A DNA stretch of 64,000 nucleotides from Bagarius yarrelli (lineage: Eukaryota; Chordata; Actinopteri; Siluriformes; Sisoridae). The DNA is taken from contig VCAZ01000179.1 of NCBI GenBank assembly GCA_005784505.1, forward strand, positions 53,501-117,500, in the 5' to 3' direction. A program made the translations under genes and the position numbers. Numbering within the stretch: the stretch's first letter is position 1; each line of letters starts with the position of its first letter. Under the pieces are notes generated by a model. That model was given only the letters and a program-made list of their open reading frames with translations. It was not told the DNA's origin and did not search any database. Positions 19,627 through 32,370 of this stretch are shown here, piece by piece.

Positions 19627-22600
19627 CTGAAGAAGATCTGCATAGAAGCAAAGAAACACAAAGAACCAAACCAACATTAGATGGTTTTGATACATGTCAT
19701 GCTGACTTTCACACAAACAACATCATAAAGGATTTAAGCCTGGAGGTGTCTGTCATTTTGAGGTTTTCAGAAATATAATTAGCTTCTCATTAATTATACA
19801 ACCTGCTGGGTTGCCACGGGCCTGTGATTAGCATTAGCATTTGTTCACACAGGCACACAATGTCAGCATGGCCTTATTCAGGTCCCCACCGTTGAAAAAT
19901 ACAGACAGCAATTACACTGCAACTATAATTACAGTGCCTTCACAGCATGCTTTTCTTGTGTTCCCTTTCCATGTTTTTTCTTGATATCACACTTCTGCCC
20001 ACACGCCAACACATGGTCTGGCCGTTTGCGTCAGTCTGACGTGCACCAAGATTCGGCTTATGTCCACGTCAGGCCAACGTCGCCTGGAGACGATGAGTTT
20101 TGTGCAGTTTTGAGAAACCCAGCAGGAAATCTCATCCTCGACTTCAAAATAAGTTGACAACAGGGAGTCTATTTTGCACTTGCAAATTGCAAAAGCAAGC
20201 AAAAGTTGAAGGCGCTGACTACACACGTGTATCATGATCTCCACAAGCCAGTCGAGTAGACATGTAGAATGTAAAAATGTACCAGGAAATAATAACTAAT
20301 AGGCAAAATATATTCAAGGTGTTTGGGAACATACTCAATAACAACCTTGTGGTTCCCTTTAGTTGTCAGAGACTTCAAAAGTCTCTTTTTTGAAAGTTAA
20401 CTATCTTCTCTTCCCTACAATGCCTTACTTCCTTGTAAAACTAGGAGGAATGTTAAGTTAGATATGACAGAGGAGATCTATTACAAAGCTACTAAAATTT
20501 TGTTGCTTCTGTTTTGGGTTTTCTTTTCACACAAAGTGCAGAAAGCAGAAAAAGGGATTTACTGAAAGAAGGATAAGACATCATATGCATATAGGTCGAG
20601 TTTCCTTTGTATGGGTAAGTGGTAAAACTTGTGTGGCCTATAGAACAGTGCATTCCCATTACTTTTGATGTTTAAGTCAACATTTTAACTATTTTTACCA
20701 ACAAATTTTCTTTTTTATGTCCACTTACCCTTTTCTTAAACATCTACCCGTGTATGTATTATGTTGTGAGTACTATGGGACACTTGTTGTTTTTTTCTAT
20801 GCCAACTGATTGCACCATCAGTTCTAATGGCTTTATCTCCAGCTTCCAGCTGCCTCTCGCCATCTATTGAATCTCACACACTGAAAGCTATTTAAGCTAA
20901 AATTAAGAGCCCTAAAAGTCTCTCTCTTTCCCGTGCCCGCCCGCCCTCCCTCTCTTCTCCCTCTCCTCTCTCTCCTCCTCCCCCCTACCTTGTTACTGAA
21001 AGGCAGACTGCAATTAGATGTTTCATCTGCAGATGATTTTTTTGTGTGGATTCAAGCACAGAAACTGGAGCTTGACGGATGCGGATGCCGGAAAATAATT
21101 TATGCAGATCTGCTCCTGGTACAAGTGCCACTTATGCAGCTTGAGTCTAATTATCTGAGATGCATTTCATCCATGTAACCACCTCACCACCAACATTTCT
21201 GCATACCTAATTTGCAGTCACATGGACTTACAGATCAGGTGCAGGTTTGAAGATGTGCTCTGTGCAACTGCAGTAGTGTGTATTGAGGTTGTCCTATTGC
21301 ACAAACCCACACGCTTATACACATGCACAGGTGCCAAGTGCTTTTTCTGAGTCATTCTGAAAAGATGATTCAGTCGTTTCCATAGAAACTACAAAGCTCT
21401 TGCTATGAGTGCAGCAAGACCTCGTGCTGCGTTATCAGCACAGTCTTCGTTCTTTGCATTAGAAGAAAATTGAATAAATTATTTGTAAATGTTCAAACTA
21501 TAGTTTAATTAAGTGAAAAGAATGGACATAAATGTTGCTTAATTTTGTATATGCAACACACTTGCTGCAGAGCATGAAAACAGCTACGCTTTAAGGCTTC
21601 TTTTAAACAGATGAAGGCAAAACAACTGTGCCTTCCACTGACACTGTTTCCTTCAGTCACTTGTGTAAGGAAAATAATGCATGCAATTGGGTTTAGGACT
21701 TAAGTGCCATGTGACTGTGTAGACACATGCATGCACATTAACACGTGCACACACAGACACAAGCTGTAATTTCCTAAACACTTCAACAAAACTCCAAATA
21801 GGCATACATGCAGTGTTTTAGTTAAAAAGGTGTGTATCAGCTCAAATGTGTGTGTATAGGACTGTGTGTAAGTATTAAAGTATTCATATAAAATTTATGC
21901 ACAAACAATAATCAAGCACGTTCCCACACTGTTTACTCAGCACAAACCACACACACACACACACGGTGAGGAGAACAAGAAGCCGTTTGAGACGCTTAAC
22001 AGAGAGAGACTGTTTGAATCTTTCGGGTTGCTATGGAGATGAAAGTGTGCACAAACAGAGATTTGTGTATTCATGCTATGACGGACAGGAAGTTTTGACC
22101 ATATATGTCCTGATGTATTGGTGTTTGCTTCACTTCGTATGCAACACTTGCTCGCCCACTCTCAGTCGAAAGCTGTAAAGACTTGATGGCTACGTTATAT
22201 ATAATAAATATTTTAAATGCACTCATGCCTTAGTGTTCACTAAATACTAAATTACATGTCACAATACTGATTACATGAGAATTTCAGTAAAAGAAGTTTT
22301 CTTTATGGCTTTCCTTATATCTGTATATTCTTATATTTTGTGTGGATATCATATGATGGCACGAGTAAATTAACTGTGCATAGTCTGTCAGGCATGATGA
22401 GTCGAAGCCAGAGAAACTTAATCCACACAAGTCCTTCATTTATCAGGAACAGCATTTCAGTCGTAACTTTTGGACGAGATAACATTTAGATATAATACAA
22501 TTTTGCAGTAATGCATTTATTTCAGGTTCACGAGAATAGTTTAAGAGATCAGTTGAAATCATTGCTTTTTACGCCAAACTATTGCGCAGTGCTTTTTAAT

Positions 22601-22999
22601 TAAACCAAATCTGCACTTGCACATTTTCAGATGAAACATTTTAACCTAATGTTGAATCTAACAAATAAAGAAATTCAGAAGTTCATGCACAGAATAGCTA
22701 CTACATTCTACAGTAAACCCAAAAGCAGAAGAGCTGTACAAGAGTTTGTAAAAAGCCGCCCAACTTCGATTAGTAAAAAGGAAAAAGTGCGCGACGATCC
22801 AGGACCACGGACAGCAACCCCTAAGAACAGACGCGCTACTTTGCGCACGTGGAGGCGCTTAAACTTGCAGCTATGACGCAGTGCATCCGAACTTCAAGCG
22901 CCTGAGCGAAATCAATGCAACACCAACTTTCCGCAAGTGCTTTTACACAGACAGGAAACGCAACACAAAAAGACATTCCATGCACGTGTAGTGTAATAA
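19627..22999 (-). other. putative first intron of adgrb1, no gene seen
   Basis: AT-rich sequence between the putative promoter and the first coding exon. I see only short simple repeats (CA runs near 21950, a CT-rich block at 20925-20985) and no coding exon or transposon that I recognise. Confidence 0.4.
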
Positions 23000-23697
23000 C
23001 AAGCATACTGGGGAATCATAGCTACCTTTAAACATGTGCGTGTCTTCTTAAGAGTCTCTCCATCCACAGGTTCTTCACCGCCGGGAAATCTTGACTGCTC
23101 CCGCTTTCTTCAAACTCGCCTTGTCAGGTGAAGTTGAAAGGAAAGTTAGGGACAAGGTAAAGAAAATAAAACGCGGCGGAGAAGCAACGATGCTTCTTTG
23201 TTGTTGCTTTCTTCGCAGACCGATTCCAAGTTTCAGTGCAGTCCACTTCCACAAGCAAAAAACGGCAAATAACGCGACTCGGACCAAACTCCAGAGAGTT
23301 TAACTACCAACACTCGGCTTGTTAGGCTTCTATTCCCAGCTTTCAGAACGCAAGGCAGGCAGGCAGGAAGCAGGCGCGCCCTGATGCTTCTCTTCTCTTA
23401 TGGTTCTCTGGTCTTCTTTTTGCGGTGATCTAACAGCTCCAGTAGTCTTTGTTGGTACTTTTACTCCCGGCTTCGGAGTCTTCTTGCTTGTGGGTCTTTA
23501 TGCACTGCAAGTGGTTCAGTCTCGGTGTGCCTCGTGGCCTCATCTTCCAAGTCTTATATGTTCCCGCCCCCCCCGCGCGGAGAGCGGAGTTTTTGCGTGG
23601 ATGAAGTGAATGAGACAGCACGAGAAGGGAGGGAGAGAGGGATGGAGGGAGGGAGAGCGGGGGAGCTGTGCGTGTACATGCGTGTGTGTATGCTCTC

Positions 23698-23701
23698 AGA
23701 G

Positions 23702-23783
<82 letters not shown>
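23698..23783. repeat. GA/TC microsatellite in the putative adgrb1 promoter
   Basis: About 80 bp of almost pure GA, preceded by a GGGA-rich stretch from 23620. On the adgrb1-sense strand it is a (TC)n tract. Such tracts create long false open frames on both strands here. Confidence 0.92.
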
Positions 23784-23786
<3 letters not shown>

Positions 23787-24105
23787 GTAGCTGTGGAAAG
23801 ACGGAGAACAACTACGCACACACGAACGCTGGGGACCGGAAAGAGGACATCACAGCGAATAAAATGTGGATCATTACATCACCTGCTGACCGCCGTGATT
23901 TACCTGCGCAGCGCACAACAAAATGAAGAGCTCCGTCATTTGCACACTAAAATGCGTAAACAAGGACAGTGCCTGTTTATGTGTGTATCTTTGTTAACAC
24001 AAAAGCACGATATACCTGATATGATAACATGAATAGGCTACGTCACCCAGTTTATACCGCAGGTGCTGGAGATCGGGATGAGTTAAAGGATTTGGGGGCA
24101 TTTGC

Positions 24106-24106
24106 A

Positions 24107-24141
<35 letters not shown>
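24106..24141. repeat. ATT microsatellite
   Basis: About 12 copies of a trinucleotide (att)n. Confidence 0.85.
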
Positions 24142-24144
<3 letters not shown>

Positions 24145-24420
24145 AAAGCAATAGACCAGCGATGGGGTCAACAAAGGTGTCATGAACTTTTGATAATTTC
24201 CACATACACACACAGTGCGAGGGAGACAGAGTTTTGTGGAAGGCTTTGGGCGCGGGTCGGGAGCGCGCTGTAAACGGAGGACGCACCAAACGGGGGCGTG
24301 CCAGAGCTCAAAGACTTGCAGACTATCCCCGCTCTTCTCTACTGCTTAGAGGAAGGGCGGGAGAGGGAAAGAGAAAAAAAGAGAGTGTGAAATCCAAAGG
24401 ACTCACCACACGGTGTTAGT

Positions 24421-25692
24421 CAACGTTACGTAAAGATATCCGAGCCCCAGAGATGACCAGTCAGTTACAAGCTATATTTACAAATAACACATAAGTCATT
24501 AGTTATGGTCATGTGAGTGGGGGACTGATGTTATTCGTGGGGGTCTCCACACACCAGACGACGTAAGAGTGCAGATGGTCGTGAAGGAAACAGTAAGAGT
24601 TCTCTTGTGTGTAGGTATGTGTGTGTGTGTTCCCCTCCAACCTCTCCACTTTAACGTCCGTTCTTAGTCAAAATAGAAAATCAAGTGCAAAGAAAGTGTG
24701 ATTAATAGGGTCCATAACATGTTACTCATCAGTGGCGGAAGCACCAATGCCATAGTGCAGGTAGCAAACCCAGTGAGACCCGTCCATCACTCTTTCTCTT
24801 TCTCTCTCTCTCTGACTCAAGGATAAATTACAGTAGTCTGCTTTCATGCCTGCTGTCACCACTGAGACTGTATTGATGATGTCATAGGTAGGAAAAATCC
24901 GTTATTAAAATGCTAAGAAAAAGTTTCTGTCCCCTCAGACGTCCCTGTTATAAAAAGTATGTATAGAAAAGTTAGCAAACTCATATTCTGTCACATTCCA
25001 AAGTGAAATAACTGTCAGTTCCTTCCCTCCTTTCTTCCTTCCTTCCTTCCTTTATTCATTCATTCATTTGTCCTTTCTTTCAAGGTGTTATATTTGTCAG
25101 TATTGTGATGGATTTAGAACCAATCACAGCGACATATTATACACTCTATGCATCCTTTTACTTCATACTGTCGTGTCATTTTATTTACTCCCACAGGCAA
25201 TCCAGCATAACCAATCCACCCACATTACCTGAATGTTTCTGGACAGTGGGAGAAGACAGGAAAAACCCCACACAAACAAGAACCTGAGCTCCGGCTCAAT
25301 ACTGGCGAATACGAAGCTGTGAAGCACGTCCTCCGGGAAAAAGTTACAAACCTGATAAATGACAACCAGCTGTTGTTTTTAACTTTCTATTTCCTGTGAG
25401 TAAGATCAATGTAGAAATGCATGGTTAATCTCGCTATAATATCAGGAATAGCATTGATAACAAAGATAGTATCTTAATAATTTTAAGTTTAATATTTGTA
25501 TATATAATAACCTAGAAGACTTAAAAAAATTTCCATCATGTCCTACAATAAATATGTGGTCATGTGACACATAAATTACAGAAAACTTTAAAATAGATGA
25601 TATCATTTACATTACATTTTAATATAAGATTTTATTGGAGAGTTTCATCTTTAAAAAACTAACAAAGAAATAAGTTATTCTGTGTCCTAAAT
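24421..25692. other. intergenic, no gene seen
   Basis: AT-rich spacer upstream of adgrb1 with a TTCC run near 25028-25060. Nothing coding or repetitive is otherwise recognised. Confidence 0.5.
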
Positions 25693-26545
25693 GACACTAT
25701 TTGGACAAAAGTATTAGTCCACCTGACCATTACATCTTCGTTCTTATCATCTATTTTCAGATTTAGTCCCACTCTTACTCCTATAATAATCCCCAAACTT
25801 CTGTGGAGTGTGGGTCATGTGACTGTGAGGATTTGTGGTTATTCAGTTCCAATAGTATTAGTGAGATCAGACACTAATGTTGAGGTGAGAAGGTCTGGGG
25901 TGCAGTCTGTGTCCTAGTTCATCTCCAACCTCATCAAGGGCTCTGTGCAGGTTACTTCAGTTCTTCCACTCCAACCAGAACACTGAAGTATGTCTTCATG
26001 GAGCTCAGTGGAATTGTGCACAGGGATATTGTCATTCTGGAACATGCTATGTTTAATCAGATTATGTATTGCTACAACATATAACAACATTCTAGTCCAC
26101 TGTGTTCCCAACAGTTTGGGAAATACACATTTATGTGGGACGCCTCTGAGACAAGACCATGTAAATTGTTTAATTCAGTGTATTACCGTGAAATATGTGT
26201 TTTTGTGGGTGGGGATATAAAAAGTACATCCTATACAAAGCGTCAACATTGGTTTTAGACTTTCTATTGTTAAGTGGGCTGGGCTGTAGGTGTGAAAATG
26301 GTTTGTAATCTTAGAACATAAAAGATTTTGAAGACACGTTAATAGTGTAATTTCCTGTGACTTTGTAGAACCCCACCTGTTTCAACAATAAAGTAAATAA
26401 TGCAATAATATTAGACAATTATAATCATAAGTTCAGTGATGGTCCAGGCTAGATGAGCTAAGAAAGGCCGTGTGGGGGCAGAGGGCATAAAGCATAGGGT
26501 GTGCTAGTATTGTGGTTTGTCCATAAACTTTTGCCTATATAGTGT
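25693..26545 (-). mobile_element. Tc1-like transposon remnant
   Basis: The ends are inverted copies of about 20 bp (acactatttggacaaaagta at the left; the complement of tacactatataggcaaaagt at the right). The minus strand carries the C-terminal end of a Tc1-type transposase in broken frames (STELHEDILQCSGW, then TPDLLTSTLVSDLTNTIGTE across frames). The N-terminal half is missing. The right half (26141-26500) is shared with 27280-27645. Confidence 0.6.
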
Positions 26546-27279
26546 ATATTAACAACAAGACCAAACAAAAAAGTCCGTGTTCCCAATCACTTACAATGCA
26601 GACAGACAAAAAGCAGTACAGATGAAATGTTAAAACTACCCAGCAGATACCGACAAAGAAACGCTGTGAAGCTTGTTAGACCTGAGGTTCTTATTTCCAG
26701 TCGCTTTTACAGCTTCTCTCTTTATGGCACACTTGAAGCACAACCTAGCAATAACCTGAAATTCTCACTCGGGTGTGAGTAAGTTTCCTTAAGGGCACAC
26801 ATTTGAGCCCGGTCCTAACAGAGCATGATGAGCGACAGAGGTGTTGTTATCCGAAGGTACAGGAACTCGGGGGACTTCTCTGACTGAGTGTGAGTGTTCG
26901 GATTCTGTGCGTAAGAACCAAACAATGACGCTGACACGGGTGCCACTAGCTATCTATCTATAATCAAATCATCCATCCCTTCCTTCCATCCCATCCATCC
27001 ATTTAACTATATATATCGATGTCTTTATATAACACATAAATATAGATATATAAACACTATGCAGGCAACATTAGCTATGAGTTATTATTACCAACCCATT
27101 ATATCTACTTATAATATTATAAGTCTCTGAAATATCGCTTATAACAGCTACAAAAAATAAATAATTGTAGATAGAACAACGCAATACTCATCTTTTACAA
27201 ACATCAACTAAACTTACGCAAGCTACATTTTACTTTCGTGCAAAGACGGATACAGAAAGAAAGAAAGCAGAACAATAAC

Positions 27280-27645
27280 GCCTCTGAGATGTGAATAGTT
27301 TAATTCAGTGTAATACTGTGAAATATGTGTTTGTGTGGGCAGGGATATAAAAAGTACATCCTATACAAAGCGTCTACATTGTTTTTGGACTTTAACTATT
27401 AAGTGGGCTTTAAAAGTGTAAGTGGGCTTGCTGTAAGTGTCAAAATGGTTTCTAATCTAAGAGAATAACAGATATTGAGACACATCAATAGCTCTAATTT
27501 CCTGTGATTTCGTTAATTTCCCGCCTGCTTCAACAATAAACGAAAAACTGAATAAGGCAATAATATCTGACAATTATAAACATAAGTTCAGTGACGGTCC
27601 AGGGTGGATGAGCTAAGAAATGTTGGTAGGGGGTAGAGGGCTTGG
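27280..27645 (-). repeat. second, truncated copy of the 26.1-26.5 kb block
   Basis: Runs parallel to 26141-26500 with scattered substitutions and small indels. Long shared strings include ggatataaaaagtacatcct and acaaagcgtc. It lacks the left terminal repeat. It is either a truncated transposon copy or a local direct duplication. Confidence 0.65.
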
Positions 27646-28923
27646 AGATACTTAATTACTGCAATTACCCTATCTGCATCATCACAGAGCTAAATAAATC
27701 CCTTTTTACTAGAACACACACACATACTAACACACACACACATTGAGGCAGAAGTTCTTAATATAGAACAAATTCCTACACTGGTGTCACCTCTTCCTAC
27801 ATGCGAAATTTTAGTAGTAATTACAACCACAGGATAGGAAGTTTGGATAGAAGAACCTACTTAGAAGGGACCATCATTTATACAGGGACATAAATTAAGT
27901 TTAAATTTAATACATCCTCCTGATTCGTCAGCTAATTTATCACCCCATAAACTATATAAAATATAATTTAAAAACATCACCGCCAGTAAAACCATTGTTT
28001 TTATATGTAGGTATTTCCAATGTACATTACAAAAAGGAGGTTTTAAGTTTTAAAAATGAAAAACGAGTGAATTTTCCGTGATCTGTGAAAGGTAAATAAC
28101 AACATTGCACTAAACAGTGATTTGTAAACAATGTTTATAAATATAGAATATAGTAACCATGTTTATTGGGATGTTTTTGGTTCCTGACACTTTTGGATAA
28201 TTAAACATGCCCCACGTTAAACTGACCAAAGAAACAAACATACCTGGAGGGTTAAAAAAAACTCGTTTACACTGCAGGTCTTTGATGCCCGATTCTGATT
28301 TTGCAACTATGTACGATTTACAACCCGCTTACATCACCTCATAAAACTGACCCGTATCCGATATCTGCATTTACACTATACTTGGAATAACAACTTAAAG
28401 GTAGACCTACTGTCCAGATGTGATAATAAATGGAGGCAATAGGTGAAGTTATACATAATTCGCTTTGCGCGACCATCTCTTATTCAATGACAAAATCTGG
28501 AGAAAGATCACTGGGTTCAATATTATCAGGGTAGGTAGTGAAGGTTAGCAGAGAGATAAAGAAAGGGGGGGAAAGAAAGAGGGAGAAAGAAGAGAAAGAG
28601 AGCGAGACATAGAGAGAGAGTGAGTGAGGAGGAGAAAGAGAAGGACTAATTATGCTATCTTGGACTCTAGTTATCATCTCATCATCATCATCACAGTTTC
28701 TTCCTATTATCGTTTCAAGAAGATTTTTTTTTATCTCTGGCTTATTCATTATAAAAAAAAATCATTTAAATTTTCCGACACCTTTTCTGGAGCAACTTAT
28801 CTTTACCTTATTTTTTAACAACTGACTACTTGAGGGTTGAGGGCCTTGCTGAGGGGGCCCCACCAGTGGCCACGTCACTCTTTTACATTTAAAATGTACA
28901 CCATTTCCCAAAATGATGTTTTT
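27646..28923. other. intergenic, no gene seen
   Basis: AT-rich sequence with a GA-rich block at 28550-28650 and short CA runs near 27715-27740. No recognisable gene. Confidence 0.5.
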
Positions 28924-28968
28924 CACTGGACATTGTTACCCAGAGCTGCTGGGTAACAATGTCCAGTG
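28924..28968. repeat. perfect inverted repeat, 20-bp arms, 5-bp loop
   Basis: The left arm cactggacattgttacccag is the exact reverse complement of the right arm at 28949-28968, with loop agctg. It would form a stable hairpin in DNA or RNA. No flanking element was recognised on its left. A retroposon tail (aataaattgagttgaattg) begins about 12 bp to its right. Confidence 0.9.
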
Positions 28969-29013
28969 CTTAACACGTCGAAATAAATTGAGTTGAATTG
29001 TTAAGACAGATGA

Positions 29014-29202
29014 AATTATGTAGCGCAGTGGTTAGAGTGTTGAACTGCCGCTTGGAAGATCAGGGTTGGATTCCCAAGCCCACCAAGCACCCACCACTGG
29101 GCTCCTGAGCAGGGCCCTTAACCCCCAATTGCTTAGTTGTCTAAAAGAGATAAATGTAAGTTGCTCTGGATAAGTACATCTGCTAAATGCTGTAAATGTT
29201 AA
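29014..29202 (+). mobile_element. tRNA-derived SINE-like element (family reference copy)
   Basis: The tRNA-like head has an A-box-like region (tagcgcagtggttag) and a B-box-like region (cagggttggattccca). The middle reads tgggctcctgagcagggccc, and the tail ends tgctctggataagtacatct gctaaatgctgtaaatgt. At least 15 further copies, of both orientations and many ages, lie in the window. The family name is not assigned here. Confidence 0.7.
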
Positions 29203-29336
29203 TTATTTGCCTGCAGAAGTAATTAGAGAATCCCTGCATGGTCCTTATATTGCAGATGTATTTGCATGTAAAGCTTCTTGAAATGTCACTGCTACATTAG
29301 ATTGAGAGAGGCACTCAGAACAGCTGTGGGCACTCC

Positions 29337-29390
29337 ACTATATTAACAAACCCACACACATACACACACACACGCGCGCGCGCGCGCACA
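29337..29390. repeat. CA/CG alternating run
   Basis: A (CA)n tract passing into (CG)n (cacacacgcgcgcgcgcgca). Strictly alternating purine-pyrimidine, a classical Z-DNA-prone sequence. Confidence 0.85.
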
Positions 29391-29529
29391 AGCTTAACCA
29401 CAGGCCCCTGTACAGCCCTTAGCGTTAGGCTCAGTAGATTAATAGCACACCCACAACACTCCACTCCAAATCGCATCATAGACATAAGAGCATTAACCGC
29501 ATCCAACAAAGCACAATTACCTTATCAGA

Positions 29530-29545
29530 ATATCAGAGTCTGTCT

Positions 29546-29578
<33 letters not shown>

Positions 29579-29913
29579 TTACAGTACATACAGCACCCCC
29601 CACACCCACTCCCAAACACACCCCAGCACACAAACACACCTATGCATATAAACACACACATACAGTACATGTACACAAACGCATGTACACACAGTCAGAG
29701 GTACACACACCAAACACACACTCATACAGATAGTCAAATAGACAGACAGACAGACAGAAAGACAGACAGACCAATCTATAAACAGATAGACAGACCGTCG
29801 ATCAGTCTGTCTGTCTGTCTGTCTGTCTATCAATCTGTCTGTTTGTCTGTCTGATAGATAGATAGACAGACAAACAGGCATATAGCTAAACAGACAGACA
29901 GACAGACAGAACG

Positions 29914-29944
<31 letters not shown>

Positions 29945-30037
29945 GATAAGGAGAGAAATTGTAAGAGAGAAATTGTAAGAGAGAAATTGTGTGAGAAAAA
30001 GAGAGAGAGAGAGAGACAGAAAGAGAGACAGAGAAAT

Positions 30038-30093
<56 letters not shown>

Positions 30094-30096
30094 GGA
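29530..30096. repeat. compound microsatellite block
   Basis: In order: (CA)n at 29549-29577; (CAGA)n at 29740-29795; its inverse (GTCT)n at 29805-29855; (GATA)/(CAGA) at 29856-29955; and (GA)n at 29998-30096. The CAGA and GTCT arms are inverted relative to each other and could form a cruciform. Confidence 0.85.
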
Positions 30097-30769
30097 GAGA
30101 GAAATATGTCCAGTTGTCTAGATTTTACCACAACAAAAGCTTGGCTTTATATGAAGTTTCATCACATTGGTAAGGAACTCTTTGCAGAAGCACTTTGTGT
30201 TCCAGTCGTATTTCCGCAGTACACTGAAGCTCAAACTGGGTCAGAGGAGTGTCTCTGTAGGGCAGAGCTTTATCTTTGTTTTTACAGGGTCACTAGCTTG
30301 TCTGGAAGGTTACGGTTTTGCCTTTTTTCTCTTATTCTCTGGAAAGGTTCAGTTCCACATCTGGCCTTTAGAGGGAGCCGCTAGTGCTGCACATTAAAAA
30401 GAATGAAAAATAAATGTGTTTTTTTTCACAGGGACTAATACAATTTTAAGATTAAACATATTTTTGTAGTAACTATTATAAAATAAATATTTTGGCAATT
30501 TACTGTATTATAATACGGTATTAAACATATTTCAGAACTAGAAATTGTTCCATCGTCCATCATCCATGCTTTTGTGCTTTTATTCAGAAAGTGTGTGCCG
30601 AACCACACATACTGATGAGACCATTTAATCAATTTAAGTGAAAATCTAGGGCAGAGTCCGTCGCAAAAGGAGGCAAACCTGCCAGCTGACAGGATACAAC
30701 AATTACCATAAAATAACACACCTGCATGTGCCACCAATTACAGAGATCATGTTGGACAGACTCCTTGGT

Positions 30770-31565
30770 AAGGGAGACCAGCTGGGGTAGTAAAACGTTA
30801 TATTTACTCTGTTACATTTACTTAAGTAGATTTTTGAAACTAATGTACGTTTAAGAGTAGGTTTGATTTAACTGGCCCTACTTTGACTCTCACTCAAATT
30901 AATTTTAACTTCGCTACATTTGATAGCGTTCCTCCGTTATTATTATATGTTAATTCATAGTTCCATTATTTTACGTATAATGGTATGACAAGTCTTGCTA
31001 TAGACTGCAGTCATCTAAGGTTCGTACATAGAACACACATTTAGAAAAATAATGACTGAAGAAGCAGAAGTAAGAGAGTAAGAAGAGAGTAAGAAGTAAG
31101 AATATCAGTAGAGACAGAAACACACATGGCCTCACATTCAATTAATTTATACACTCCAAGGAGAGAAACATAGAGAGAGTTACATAATGGCTTCTATGTG
31201 ACCAAAACAAGTGGTCATATCAGTGTACAGGAAAACATCTCACAGTAAGTTTCATGATTGACTATTTGTCAGAGATTCTGCAACTATAAGAAATGTAACA
31301 TTACCATAATCTACTATAAAATCACACATCGACTTATTTTTCATCGTTTTTATGTAGTCGATTGTTAGTATTTTTCAGGATTCAGGATTTTCCCTTTAAT
31401 TCATCATATCCAAAGTAACTTATAACTCAAAACTTGAGTAGTCCAATCATCCCTTACTTTATTACTCTCTTATTCAAATAATGCTTTTTTATTGTAACGT
31501 AAGTAATTCTCTTTATAAGTAGTTGTATTTAAGTAAAATCTTTGGCTACTCCACCCACCTCTGAG
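30770..31565. mobile_element. hAT-like non-autonomous element
   Basis: The left end is ggggtagtaaaacgttatat followed by tttactctgttacatttacttaagtag. The right end is gtagttgtatttaagtaaaa followed by ctactccacccacctctg. This inverted acttaagta/tacttaagt style with a ggtgggta terminus is typical of hAT MITEs in fish. No transposase is seen. Confidence 0.5.
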
Positions 31566-32197
31566 TGTTAAAACCCTTAATTCTGCAAATAATAAATCAG
31601 GGCAGCAACCAGGTAACATATATATTAACTGGTGTCGCACCTGACACGAGGCTCTTCCTCCGGGAGAAATGAGTGGATGACTAGTGTGTAGAGTGTCTGC
31701 TTTTGGTGAGTCAGTAAGCTTAGATTTAGAGCAAAGAGGATGGATAATGGGAGCCATAAAGAGTGTTAGGGCAGTAGAGAGAAAGAAGAGGAGTGCCCAT
31801 GGTGTGCCTATCCTAGCAAACCTCTCCAGCCTACGCATCGTCGAGAGTTTTGGGAGAGTTCCCCTGCACTGGGTACCTAGTTTTTCGTGGGGGCTGTACA
31901 GGGCCAACAATCTAACAAGAATACTAGAGCCAAATCACGTAATCATGATTGCTGAAACCTAGACTATAAATACCATGTAAACGACATACAGTAGAAAAGA
32001 CAGGCCTGTGTGGGTGAGTTCGCACTTGCCAACCTTGCTTAAACACTGCTTTTGCTCCTACACTTCCGTTCAGCACAGGCTCAGAGATTAGATTTTGAAA
32101 GTAATTAAAGAATAAATGTCTGTGTTCGGGTGCTCTGAATGGTGTTGTTTCCTAAGGTAAATCTCCATCAATATACTGTAGTATAATAAAAGAATTA
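31566..32197. other. intergenic, no gene accepted
   Basis: Open frames of 92 codons (plus, 31684-31962) and 146 codons (minus, 31470-31910) overlap here in opposite directions. Neither has a recognisable domain. Confidence 0.4.
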
Positions 32198-32370
32198 GGG
32201 GAGGTGATAGGCTGCTAATTAGAAGATCAGAGTTCAATTCCCAGTACCGGCAAGTTGCCACTGCTGGGCCGTGGAGAAAGACCCTTAACCTCCAATTGCT
32301 CAATTGTATGAAGAAAGAGATAAATGTAAGTCACTCTGGGCGAGGGCGTCTGCCGAATGCCATAAATGTA
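32198..32370 (+). mobile_element. SINE-like element, same family as 29014
   Basis: Complete head-to-tail copy: gaagatcagagttcaattcc in the B-box region, and tail gtaagtcactctgggcgagg then catctgccgaatgccataaatgta-like end. Confidence 0.65.

Larger units (their letters stand above)
23000..24420 (-). promoter_or_regulatory. probable adgrb1 promoter and 5' untranslated exon region
   Basis: This interval has a visibly higher GC and CpG content than the rest of the upstream DNA (for example GGCGCGCC near 23370, CCGCGCGG near 23570, GGGCGCGGG near 24250). It sits 3.6-5 kb upstream of the coding start, in the expected place for a CpG promoter with an untranslated first exon. Donor-like sites on the minus strand occur at 23904 (CAG/GTAAAT) and near 23026 (AAAG/GTAGCT). 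A long GA repeat lies inside. No TATA box could be assigned. This is inference from position and composition. Confidence 0.4.

Noticed and set aside
23430..24032. Several long open frames of Ser-Leu or Arg-Glu repeats
   Set aside because: They are translations of the GA/TC microsatellite, open on both strands for that reason.
29014..29090. A functional tRNA gene
   Set aside because: A- and B-box-like motifs are present, but the arms do not fold as a tRNA and the sequence is one of many dispersed SINE copies.
31470..31962. Gene encoded by overlapping 146- and 92-codon frames
   Set aside because: The frames oppose each other, lack recognisable domains, and the longer one runs into a hAT-like terminus.
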